This document shows positions 55,712-64,000 of a stretch of DNA of 64,000 nt, piece by piece. The DNA comes from Oidiodendron maius Zn. Its lineage: Eukaryota; Ascomycota; Leotiomycetes; Myxotrichaceae. The stretch covers positions 2,666,001 to 2,730,000 of the forward strand of contig KN832871.1 of NCBI GenBank assembly GCA_000827325.1. The letters run 5' to 3'. A model generated the notes under the pieces. It saw only the letters and a list, made by a program, of their open reading frames with translations. It was not told where the DNA came from and ran no database searches. The number at the start of each line of letters is the position of its first letter. Position 1 is the stretch's first letter. Both the position numbers and the translations under genes were made by a program.

Positions 55712-57222
55712 ATGTCTGCGAAACCTCTGGAGGATGGCTCCCCACCTGGAGAACCAGCACCAGAAATCCTCGACGATAGGATCTGGGTTGATGGATGTTG
55801 GGACTTCTTTCACCATGGTATGTCAATTGCGCCTTGCCCATATCTTTGCGATTAAAGCCGTTGATTCCAAATATAGGACACGCCGGCGCCATGTTGCAAG
55901 CTCGGCAATTGGGAAACGAGCTTCTTGTTGGCATCCATTCAGATGAAGCCATCCTTGAAAACAAAGGACCGACGGTCATGACTCTTGAAGAGCGGTAACT
56001 TCGCACATACCGCCCCAACTCGAATACCTGGCTGATTCTTTCCCCCAAGAGTCGCTGCCGTCGAAGCATGTAGATGGGTTACTCGGTCCGTGCCATATGC
56101 ACCTTATGTCACATCCTTACCATGGATATCCCACTATGGTTGCAAATACGTTGTGCATGGAGATGATATTACTTCAGATAGTAGCGGCGAAGATTGCTAT
56201 CGCTTTGTGAAAGCCGCAGGCCGTTTCAAAGTCGTGAAGCGAACGCCCAGTATATCGACCACCGATTTAGTAGGGAGAATGCTCTTGTGTACTAGAACGC
56301 ATTTCATTAAATCATTGACTAAAGTCCTGGCTGGAGTAGAAGGATCCGGGACCCAGGAAGAGCGGAAGCGCGAAGGTGCGGCAATGGCTGAGAGGATGCG
56401 TTTATATGCTACAGATGAGACTGGTTTGCACCCCGGGGCAAGTGTGTGGTACTGGACAGCTTCAATTGAGGCAAGAGGAACTGACACGGAAGAAGAGAAG
56501 GGAGTATTCACGGCAGCATGCCAGGGATTACAACCCAAACCGGGCCAACGAGTGGTATATGTCGATGGAGGATTTGACCTCTTCTCGTCTGGCCACATTG
56601 AATTTCTTCGGCAAGTGATCAAAGCCGAGGAGCAGATTGGAAGAGACGAAGGATGGTACAGTACTGAGGCTACACAAGAAAGGACTGCCAGGGGCGCGGA
56701 TTATGGGCCAGCCTTTGTTGTAGCTGGAGTCCACGATGACGAGGTTATTAATCACTGGAAGGGGATCAACTATCCCATTATGAACATCTACGAACGAGGT
56801 CTCTGCGTTTTACAGTGCAAGGTAAGCCCATTTCCCCGCACGACAGCTGTCCTTCTGACTTTCAGAAGTACGTAAACGCAGTGATCTTCGGAGCTCCATT
56901 CGCTCCTACTCGCGCATACCTAACATCGGGTCCCTACGGCCTTCCTGACGCTGTCTATCACGGCCCCACGAGCTTTATGCCGCTGACATACGATCCTTAC
57001 ACTGCTCCAAAGGCCATGGGCATCTATAAGGAAATTGGTCCTCACAACTTCGCCGGAGTTAACGCAGGGCAGATCGTGCAGAGGATTATGAAGAGCCGCG
57101 ATATGTATGAAGAAAGGCAGCGAGTGAAGGGCGTCAAGGGTATTGGGGAGGAAGCCCAGCGATTGAGGGAAAAGCTGGAACAGGAGCAGGGTCAGAAGGA
57201 GAATGGTCAGCTGCAACGATAG
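55712..57222 (+). CDS. ECT1: Ethanolamine-phosphate cytidylyltransferase ECT1 (PCYT2)
   Basis: Ect1 makes CDP-ethanolamine in the Kennedy pathway to phosphatidylethanolamine. Exons are 55712-55817, 55877-55994, 56050-56821 and 56866-57222 (450 residues). There are two cytidylyltransferase-fold domains, as in the family. The first has RIWVDGCWDFFHHGHAGAML, with the HxGH motif completed across intron 1, then LLVGIHSDEAILENKGPTVM, VAAVEACRWV and YVVHGDDIT. The second has VVYVDGGFDLFSSGHIEFLR, where the first His of the motif is replaced as usual, then GVHDDEVINHWKGINYPIMN. The C-terminus is a charged coiled-coil tail (EEAQRLREKLEQEQGQ). Confidence 0.96.
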
Positions 57223-57875
57223 CGCACCTGCCATGGGGGAGGTTTGTCGCCGGATTATGAATATATATACACAGCATCTCTATTCGCACGAGACCGGCCT
57301 GGCCGTTGCAGCAAGAAAACTCTGGTTAAAAACTAATAGACGGAGTTGACGTCGGCCGGATCGCTTATTATCGGCTTGTGGCGGCTCCCACCAAGAATGC
57401 ACTGGTGTCTCGCTCATCCTGGAGAGCCTGGAAAACCGGACAGAGAAGATCAAATACGCGTCGAATGAGCCATTGAAATCAAAATAACAGGTGAACAATA
57501 GCCCGGTAAGCTCACATCTCTCAGTTTACCCGGCTCCTATATCGGATGCATGTCAATGCAATGCCGAACGTGCAGAGCGGCGCCCTTCGAGATACTGTAT
57601 CAGGGGAAGCGGTGGGGGAAACGAGGGGCAACTGCGGAACCAAGTCCTCGATAAGACCTGAACCCCTCCGAACCCTCCGTTTTCACTTTTATTTCCAGTC
57701 CCTCCGCCGCCCGTTCTGTTCCGCCTCCCTTTCTCCACCGTCCCTAATTCCGTATAAGAGTCACGCGTCTTTTATCTGCTTTTTCTTTGCTTCTCTGCTC
57801 TCTTCCATATCAAACTCTCTCCAACATTGACAAAAAAAAAAAAAAAGTCCTAGACAATCTAGTGAAACCCTTACC
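57223..57875. other. Intergenic region, ECT1 3' flank / aminotransferase promoter and leader
   Basis: This is 653 bp. It contains a C/T-rich segment at about 57660-57830, a candidate CPC1/Gcn4 site (separate entry) and a run of 15 A at 57832-57846 just before the start codon. Confidence 0.55.
57758..57763 (-). promoter_or_regulatory. TGACTC, candidate cross-pathway-control (CPC1/Gcn4) site
   Basis: The + strand reads GAGTCA, i.e. TGACTC on the other strand, 113-118 bp before the aminotransferase start. Amino-acid biosynthesis genes are classic CPC1/CpcA targets. A six-base match alone is weak evidence. Confidence 0.3.
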
Positions 57876-59323
57876 ATGTCTCCCTCCCTCGTTTCCGTGA
57901 CTCCTCCAGAAGGGGTCAAGACGGCTGAACTCACCGCATCTGCAGTGGCGCAGAAGATTGAAGTTGCTGCTCATCTTCAGCCCCTGGATGCCTCCAAGCT
58001 GAGATTCACCAAGACCTCCAATCCAATGACAGTTCCCCTGCCAGGAGATCCCATCATTAACACCAGCTCTCAATGTACGGATCATATGATTACCGCCGTG
58101 TGGAAGGCCGCCACCGGCTGGGAGGCCCCTGAACTCCGCCCCTATGGGACATTGTCAATTGCCCCAACTGCGTCTGTCCTGCACTACGCAACGGAATGCT
58201 TTGAGGGCCTGAAGATGTATCGTGGATATGATGGGAAATTGCGGTTGTTTAGACCCGATTGCAACTGCAAACGTATGGTGAGCAAACCACCCGCATGCCC
58301 AGGCATATAGATAAATTGTATGCTAACCAACTGCCAGCTGGTATCATCCACTCGTATTTCGCTTCCAGCTTTCGACCCAGCCGAGTTGGAGAAGCTCCTT
58401 ATTGCCTTGGTAGCAACTGACGGCCCCAAATGGCTCCCTTCCTCAAGACCAGGCACCTCTCTCTATCTTCGTCCTACGATGATAGGCTCGGCAGCTGCCT
58501 TAGGAGTAGCATCACCAAAGGAAGCCACTTTGTTCATTATTGCGACTTTTGTAAGCGTACAGTTCTCTTATGGCATTTTGTGTATGGCTGACGATTGATC
58601 CAGATGCCTAACCTGACCCAACCCAAGGGTCTGAAGCTATTGGCATCTCAGAATGGGGTGAGAGCTTGGCCAGGCGGGTTTGGCTATGCAAAGGTAAGTT
58701 TTAACGCCAGACGAGCCTTGCCGTTACTAACTGATTCTGGAAGCTCGGAGCCAATTATGGACCGTCCCTTATGGCCAACACTGAGGCCGTGTCTCGAGGT
58801 TATCACCAAGTCTTGTGGCTGCTGAATGGCATGGTTACAGAGGCCGGCGCTTCTAACTTTTTCGTTGTATGGAAGACCAAAGAGGGTAATAATCAATTAG
58901 TGACTGCCCCTCTTGGCGACAAGATCATCTTGGACGGCATCACAAGACGAAGTATCTTGCAATTAGCGCGTGAGAGACTCTCCAACAACAAGAGCGGGGT
59001 AGAGCCGCTTGAGATTGTTGAGCGTCAGTATACTATGAATGAGCTTGCAGAGGCTGTCCAAGAAAAGCGCGTAGTTGAGGCGTTCGCTGCCGGCACTGCT
59101 GTAAGCATGCATCCCCTCCCTAGCAGCACGTTATTCTAACAGCACCTAGTTCTTTGTATCTCCAGTTGCCGTCATTAGCTACAAAGACGAAGAGCTCCAA
59201 ATCCCCATGGTTCGCGGCGATAGTGGTGAGTATGCACATTTGATCAAGACTTGGTTGATGAACATCATGTACGGGAAAGAGGCCCATGAGTGGGGTGTGG
59301 TGGTAAAGGAAATTGAGGAATGA
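57876..59323 (+). CDS. Branched-chain amino acid aminotransferase
   Basis: This PLP enzyme (fold IV) interconverts Leu, Ile and Val with their keto acids. Exons are 57876-58277, 58338-58550, 58604-58693, 58744-59100 and 59150-59323 (411 residues). Signatures are LSIAPTASVLHYATECFEGL followed by KMYRGYDGKLRLFRPD, SLYLRPTMIGSAAALGV, and the PLP lysine in GGFGYAK joined across intron 3 to LGANYGPSL. Then come GYHQVLWLLNGMVTEAGASN, NFFVVWK, and the C-terminal HEWGVVVKEIEE. The N-terminus has no clear mitochondrial presequence, so a cytosolic form is likely. An alternative upstream start was not found. Confidence 0.95.
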
Positions 59324-60044
59324 TTGTTCCATTTGTCGCTAGGAGCTGGGGCGTTGACTTTCTTGTGAGCATCATGGCGTTCTGGGCGGGGTCTAGATTG
59401 ACGCTTATCACTATTGGTTGTGAGTTTGATATACCTTTGTCATTAGATATATACAAAAGCCTCTCACACTAGAGAAGTAGATCTGTAGTAGAAGATTGAC
59501 ATATACTATTACATTCAGGATTTGTCGTCATTCGAGTCGCTCACAAGCCTTGAAATTTACATATGCCTACGGCTCTCGACTGCAACTTATGTCTAACGTG
59601 TAAATGACTTGAATCTTTGCATCGAAGACGAGGTGGACTATCTGAAAGACACACGAGGTTCACGAACTAGGGTGTGGCATTAATCGACTGGAGATGGGCA
59701 CGGGAAGCCAAAGCAGATTTAACAGTTTTTAATTTCATTCTGCAATTCAAATTCAGAGCTAGTGACATTCTGGACCTAAGGAAAAGACAAACGCGATAAA
59801 GTGATTCAGTCCACCGAACTTCAAACTGTTCTTTGTAGCCATGCACGAACGCCCAAACTCCATTGTTCCATAGGCCATCATTCTTTATTCTTGCTTGCCA
59901 GAACCAGTTGCAACAAATCTGTAGTGGGTAAAATGAAAACGCGTGGGCAAGGGGAATCTCCAAGGTAAAAGCAAGAGCAAAAAGCAAAAACAGCAATACT
60001 CGTGAAGGTAAAGCCAGTTTAAAATGTTCTGGGTTGTTGCGGTC
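59324..60044. other. Intergenic region, convergent
   Basis: This is 721 bp of 3' flanks with only weak ORFs. No repeats or RNA gene were noticed. Confidence 0.45.
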
Positions 60045-61210
60045 TTAAATAAGGGATTCGAAGAGCATGGCCTTGGCGTTCTTAGCACTGGTGTTGAACT
60101 CCTGGTACAAGGTTAGCAATTGATTGTGGACGTCGAGAGCGACACTGGCCAGCTTACCTCTTCAGCAACGCGCTGATCATTCATGAGTCTGTCCTCGACC
60201 ACCTGCATCTGGCTAGCCAGCTCATGCACCTTGCGGTTATGCTCAAGGTTGAGTCTCTCCATGGAATGGATGAAGGTATCGGCCATGATAATGTCCGAAG
60301 CCTCAGAAGTAGCGAAGGAGTTCTTATAATTGACCTGGATGCCAAGACGGGCCATGTCATCCTGAAGATTCTCCCACTCGCTCAAGTAGTTTGCCATTGT
60401 GGCTTCGTGCTTCTTGACGTGCTCCTGGTAGGCTCTGACTTGCTCACCCATGACGGAGATCTGAGTCACGTGGCCATTGCCGCGAGAGATGGTTGACTCA
60501 ACTTTATCAAGTTCAAGGGGAGCAGTGATAACATTGATGGTATCATTGATGCTTTGGACAAAAGCTGCATCGGCTGCTGCATCGCCCTCCATGCCGGCGA
60601 GGAAGGTTTTGTAGACATTGTCGAAGGCGGCATCTTCCTTAGCCATGAGAGCCCGACCAGCCTCATCGATGTTATCTTTGGACGAGATCAGCAGCTGTGG
60701 AGGTATATAGGAGGTTACTTTACCAGCAATACGATGGACGAGAGGACGCTTAGATGGGGTCTTGGTCTTGCGGAGCTTCTTGCCCTTGGAGCCTTTCTTA
60801 GAGCGTCCCTTGGAGACTTTCTTGGAGTCCTTCTTGCTGATCTTATCTTTCTTCTTGAGCATGGTGGCGGTAGATGCGTTCTTCTTGGCCTTAGCCTTAG
60901 CATTGGACAGAGTAATGACGATCTTGCAGTCGGAGGCAGCCTTGCAGGAGGCCACAGCACGGCGGACGGCAGGGTGATTGTGAATAGTCATGCTCATCTC
61001 AGAGCTGTTGGAAGGGCTGTAGGTAGCCTGAGCAACTGGTCCAATGACGGCTTGGGCTCGCCGGCCAGCTGGATTGTTGCGAATAGAAAGACCGATGAGG
61101 TCAATCTCAGAGCCGTTGGAGGGGGTAGAAGGCTCTCGAGCAGCTGGGGCAGTTGGTTGGGTAGGAGAGGTGGAGGTGGAGGTGTGAGTGCGGACGGGGA
61201 GAGAAAACAT
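60045..61210 (-). CDS. Lysine-rich coiled-coil protein of unknown function
   Basis: Exons are 61210-60158 and 60101-60045 (369 residues), joined in phase 0 at RVAEE|EFNTSAKNAKAMLFESLI. I do not recognise a family. Residues 1-100 hold two related blocks sharing PSN-S-E...I.N.PA-RRA. Residues about 103-155 are extremely lysine-rich (KKKDKISKKDSKKVSKGRSK), consistent with nuclear or nucleic-acid association. Residues 160-369 are helical with heptad-like spacing (VRAYQEHVKKHEATMANYLS, NLEHNRKVHELASQMQVVED). The + strand between exons supplies clean splice signals (GTAAGC, GCTAAC, CCAG). It could be lineage-specific. Confidence 0.7.
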
Positions 61211-61786
61211 AGTGATTGGGAGTATCTTGAATATGATACGGTGTGATTTGGATATGGGAATTGATGAATTAATGAATTGATGAGGCTTTTGATGATTGTG
61301 ATGGATTTGATGGCTGTGTGAGTGCGACGAAGTTTTGGGATGAAGATTTTGGCAGAGTGCGAAAAGTGAGATGATGTATAGGAAGGTGAAAAGTGAATAT
61401 CGACAGCCTCGACAGCTTCAAGTAGACCAACACCTGTCATGGCACAACCTCGGATGGCCGAAGTAAACAAAGATCAAGAGTCACTGACAAAATTGTGCTC
61501 TCATAGGTGGAAAGTTGAGAAGATGCGAAGCTTCGTGGGGCGGTCTGTAAAGGCGTATCACGGACTGAGCACCACCACAACGCAAGTAAAGATGATTGGG
61601 GTATATACAGCATCTTGCTCTCTTGGCATCATCTGTGCCATACTTCCCATACTCAAGGACATTACGAGACTGAATAAAATGTAGGGTCTTACCATTTCAA
61701 CCCCTAGGTTCAACTCCACAACGTCCCAGTGGTACTGATACCGGTATCAGGCTCCTCCACGTAGGTGTGCATGAGATTATCTCACT
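61211..61786. other. Intergenic region, lysine-rich gene promoter / PPCDC 3' flank
   Basis: This is 576 bp. An 81-codon ORF at 61439-61684 has one weakly hydrophobic segment but no other support, and is not called. Nothing else is seen. Confidence 0.45.
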
Positions 61787-62545
61787 TCAATCATCAAGAT
61801 GCAGTCGCTTTTCAATTACTTTCACAATCTCCCTCCAGTCCTTCATGGCACCATCGCCAACATCTCCACAAGCTAGCTCCTTCTCCTGAGGTCGTAGTAC
61901 CTCAAACCAGCCGTCTCTTAGATCCCCTTCCTTGACTGAGACACCCCACTCTTCTTCCAACGTCGAGATCTGGTTCTTGGTCACAGGCTGCCGCCACATA
62001 GCGGTGTTCATAGCAGGAGCCGCGAGAATCCTTTTTTTGCTGTTGGGCACTGGATCTGTTCCTTCAGTCTCACCGGTCGTATCCCAAGCTCGCACGACAC
62101 TTGTCAGCAGATTATCACTGAAGCCACCAGTGATCTTGGCCAATGTGTTTGCAGACAGAGGAGCAATGACGAGCATAGATGACCATCGTCTTAGTTCGAT
62201 ATGGAGGATGGGCTGCCCTCTCTTCCAAGGATGAACCCACTCATCCTCATCGAAAAATATATCCTCCACATTCTTGCAAGCGCGGAGGGTCTCGACAGAC
62301 GGCTGCTCGCTGCTCTGGCCTACGAGGAAATTGGCCGCGGACTTGGTAAGGATCAGACAGATAGACAGATTGGAGTGTCGAGACAAAGCCTCTAGGATAT
62401 TGGGAATCTTTATTGTGGCAACAGAACCGCTGGCTGCGAGTAGGAGATGTTGTTTACCATCATGAGCATGATCAGATGCCTTGAAAGGGCGACGACTCGA
62501 TGACGGAGTGTTTTGGACTTCAGGGCCGAATTGTTTCTGTTCCAT
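61787..62545 (-). CDS. Phosphopantothenoylcysteine decarboxylase (PPCDC)
   Basis: PPCDC is an FMN enzyme that decarboxylates 4'-phospho-N-pantothenoylcysteine in coenzyme A synthesis. This is a single-exon gene of 252 residues. It has the flavoprotein fold start HLLLAASGSVATIKIPNILE, the catalytic His (H115) in ILHIELRRWSSMLVIAPLSA, the PAMN motif at 177-180 (AAPAMNTAMW), and the conserved Cys (C226) in KELACGDVGDGAM. Active His and Cys both present suggest a catalytic PPCDC rather than only a Hal3-type phosphatase inhibitor. There is no acidic C-terminal tail of the yeast Hal3 kind. Its start is 260 bp from that of GRX5 on the other strand. Confidence 0.92.
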   Translation of the reverse strand: MEQKQFGPEVQNTPSSSRRPFKASDHAHDGKQHLLLAASGSVATIKIPNILEALSRHSNLSICLILTKSAANFLVGQSSEQPSVETLRACKNVEDIFFDEDEWVHPWKRGQPILHIELRRWSSMLVIAPLSANTLAKITGGFSDNLLTSVVRAWDTTGETEGTDPVPNSKKRILAAPAMNTAMWRQPVTKNQISTLEEEWGVSVKEGDLRDGWFEVLRPQEKELACGDVGDGAMKDWREIVKVIEKRLHLDD

Positions 62546-62805
62546 TTGTAGCCTTTTTCGAATCGGCCGAAAGGTCCAGTATTGGAGACGGTCTTATCTC
62601 CTTGGAAATAAAGCCATTCTTTGGCTGTTTGATAGAAAGTGAGGAGATATATATCCCCGGCAGTTGTTGCGACGAAGTTGCCTCCGCAGCCTTGTCTGAT
62701 TACTCAACCCCGATTGGTCAGCCTCTGAGCTGGAAGTAGGTTAACATCATCGAAGATTCTATCGAGCATGAGCCATCACAGCAAGGAACTATCCTACCAG
62801 AAAAG

Positions 62806-63383
62806 ATGATCGCCAGACCGCTTTTGTCGTCGGTTAGTATATCAGCTCTAAACGGCTTGTATGACTTCTAATCCAGCTGCGTCCAGGCCTTCCGACTAGC
62901 TGCTCGGCCAGCACCGTCGTTCGCCTCTAAATTCTCCCCCCGAATCTCACCCATAGCCCTACGTTACCTATCTGCAGAGACACGGCAAGCGATTGATAAG
63001 GCTGTTGCGTCTGCGCCAGTGGTGCTATTCATGAAGGGCACGCCGGAGACGCCACAGTGCGGATTCTCAAGGGCAAGCATTCAGATTCTCGGCCTGCAAG
63101 GTGTAGACCCAGCCAAATTCACGGCGTTTAACGTGCTAGAGGACGAGGCCTTAAGACAAGGTACGAGGTGATATATGAATTTCCAATCGCAGATTGTACT
63201 AAATGATTCGTACCAGGAATTAAGGAATACTCGGAGTGGCCTACTATCCCTCAACTATATGTGGACAAGGAGTTTGTGGGAGGATGCGATATTCTGGTCG
63301 CGATGCATCAGAATGGAGAGTTGGCGAAGATGCTAGAAGAGAAGAAGGTCCTTGTGCCTGCTGAAGGTGGAGAATCGAAGTAG
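62806..63383 (+). CDS. GRX5: Mitochondrial monothiol glutaredoxin GRX5
   Basis: Grx5 passes newly built Fe-S clusters from the Isu1/Hsp70 system to targets in mitochondria. Exons are 62806-62832 (27 nt), 62887-63160 and 63217-63383 (155 residues). Rebuilding the small first exon gives [20 protein letters not shown], a good mitochondrial presequence. The acceptor chosen (GTCCAG, ending 62886) is the second of two and the one that keeps frame. The CGFS active-site motif is at 67-70 ([14 protein letters not shown]), followed by [20 protein letters not shown], which binds glutathione. It works downstream of ISU1, also in this window. Confidence 0.95.
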
Positions 63384-64000
63384 AGAATCGGAGTAGAGGG
63401 TGTATTGGAAATACCATACCATACTATACTGTACTGATAAATGAAACTTTGTATTAGTTGACACAATGATGGCCAATAAAGCATCACTCTTCTGAATCGC
63501 TTCTTACGAGTCGAGGTACTCTGCCTTCGGGTGCAGTGACCCGTCCTATTTTTTATGAGATGTTATATACACCAAGACGTACAAAAGCATTCACAATAAA
63601 CGAGTTGCTCTGCTTGCTCTAATGATCGTGTATTTTGCTCGCGATATTAATTGCAAAAGGCCCCACCAGGCAAATAGGACAGGACACACATAATAGCGAG
63701 ATTCCATTCCAACTCATAAGATCATCTAGCAAAGTCAGGCTACGTACGTCGCCTCCTCATCTCTGTACATCGGTACATGGAGAGAGCCGCCGGTCAGGTA
63801 GGAAGAAACCCCATAACTGATACAGCAACAAAGATTAAGAGACGCTATGCTAAGCACAAATGCCGATGGTATAGCAAGCATGCAGCCAAACGCCAGCCCG
63901 ATCACATAAAGGGTATATGAAGGAAATATTCGAACGCAGTAGAGTCAAATGAGACAGATAGCGGTCGAAAGTAAGAAAGGACTTTTGACTACTATTCATA
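63384..64000. other. 3' flank of GRX5 to window end
   Basis: No supported gene is seen in these 617 bp. The window ends within intergenic or unannotated sequence. Confidence 0.45.

Noticed and set aside
61439-61684. 81-codon ORF with a weakly hydrophobic segment
   Set aside because: Isolated, no family resemblance, lies in the promoter region of the lysine-rich gene.
61680-61730. GGTTCAACTCC resembling a tRNA B box
   Set aside because: No matching A box, acceptor stem or anticodon arm could be assembled around it.

Overview
This window is nuclear DNA of a filamentous ascomycete (Pezizomycotina). Genes are dense and almost all orthologues of known fungal proteins. Most are split by short GT-AG introns (about 45-100 bp) with a CTRAY-like branch site 8-20 nt before the acceptor. 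Both strands are used, and intergenic DNA is mostly 0.2-1.4 kb. I could not fix the class or genus by reading. I rebuilt exon-intron models by hand; in every multi-exon model the exon phases add up to one open frame, which is the main support for the junctions. Thirty protein-coding genes are listed. I recognised no rRNA or tRNA gene, CRISPR array, LTR element or secondary-metabolite cluster.

Layout, left to right. 0-10 kb: 3' part of the RNA polymerase III largest subunit, a membrane-anchored neutral ceramidase, and a C2H2 plus fungal-type transcription factor whose fourth intron carries a small TTAA-flanked inverted-repeat element. 10-22 kb: a glycogen-binding-domain (Crp1/Mdg1-like) protein and the PKA regulatory subunit share a 2 kb divergent region with heat-shock-element palindromes; then SPF27, DUG1 and UBP14. 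22-35 kb: ISU1, a one-pass membrane protein, DBP3, RFT1, CCZ1, FMT1 and DRE2. 35-47 kb: a small Stf2-like protein, a seven-exon short-chain dehydrogenase, an unknown protein, ICE2, MYG1 and IGO1. 47-64 kb: SFM1, KEX1, RAE1, an unknown protein, ECT1, a branched-chain aminotransferase, a lysine-rich unknown protein, PPCDC and GRX5.

The genes serve core processes: transcription and RNA (RPC1, SPF27, DBP3, RAE1), translation (FMT1, SFM1), Fe-S assembly (ISU1, DRE2, GRX5), lipid and ER biology (ceramidase, ICE2, ECT1, RFT1), vacuole and secretory traffic (CCZ1, KEX1), glutathione and amino-acid metabolism (DUG1, aminotransferase), coenzyme A (PPCDC), and cAMP/TOR nutrient signalling (pkaR, IGO1). 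There is no operon-like pathway arrangement. Shared regulation is plausible mainly at head-to-head promoters: UBP14/ISU1, SPF27/DUG1, PPCDC/GRX5, and the glycogen-binding protein/pkaR.

I found no clear new multi-gene system. The most checkable novelties are regulatory or structural: two exact iron-GATA motifs in the ISU1/UBP14 promoter, a heat-shock-element array upstream of pkaR, the intronic element in the transcription factor, and a 17 bp duplication that supplies the MYG1 stop codon.
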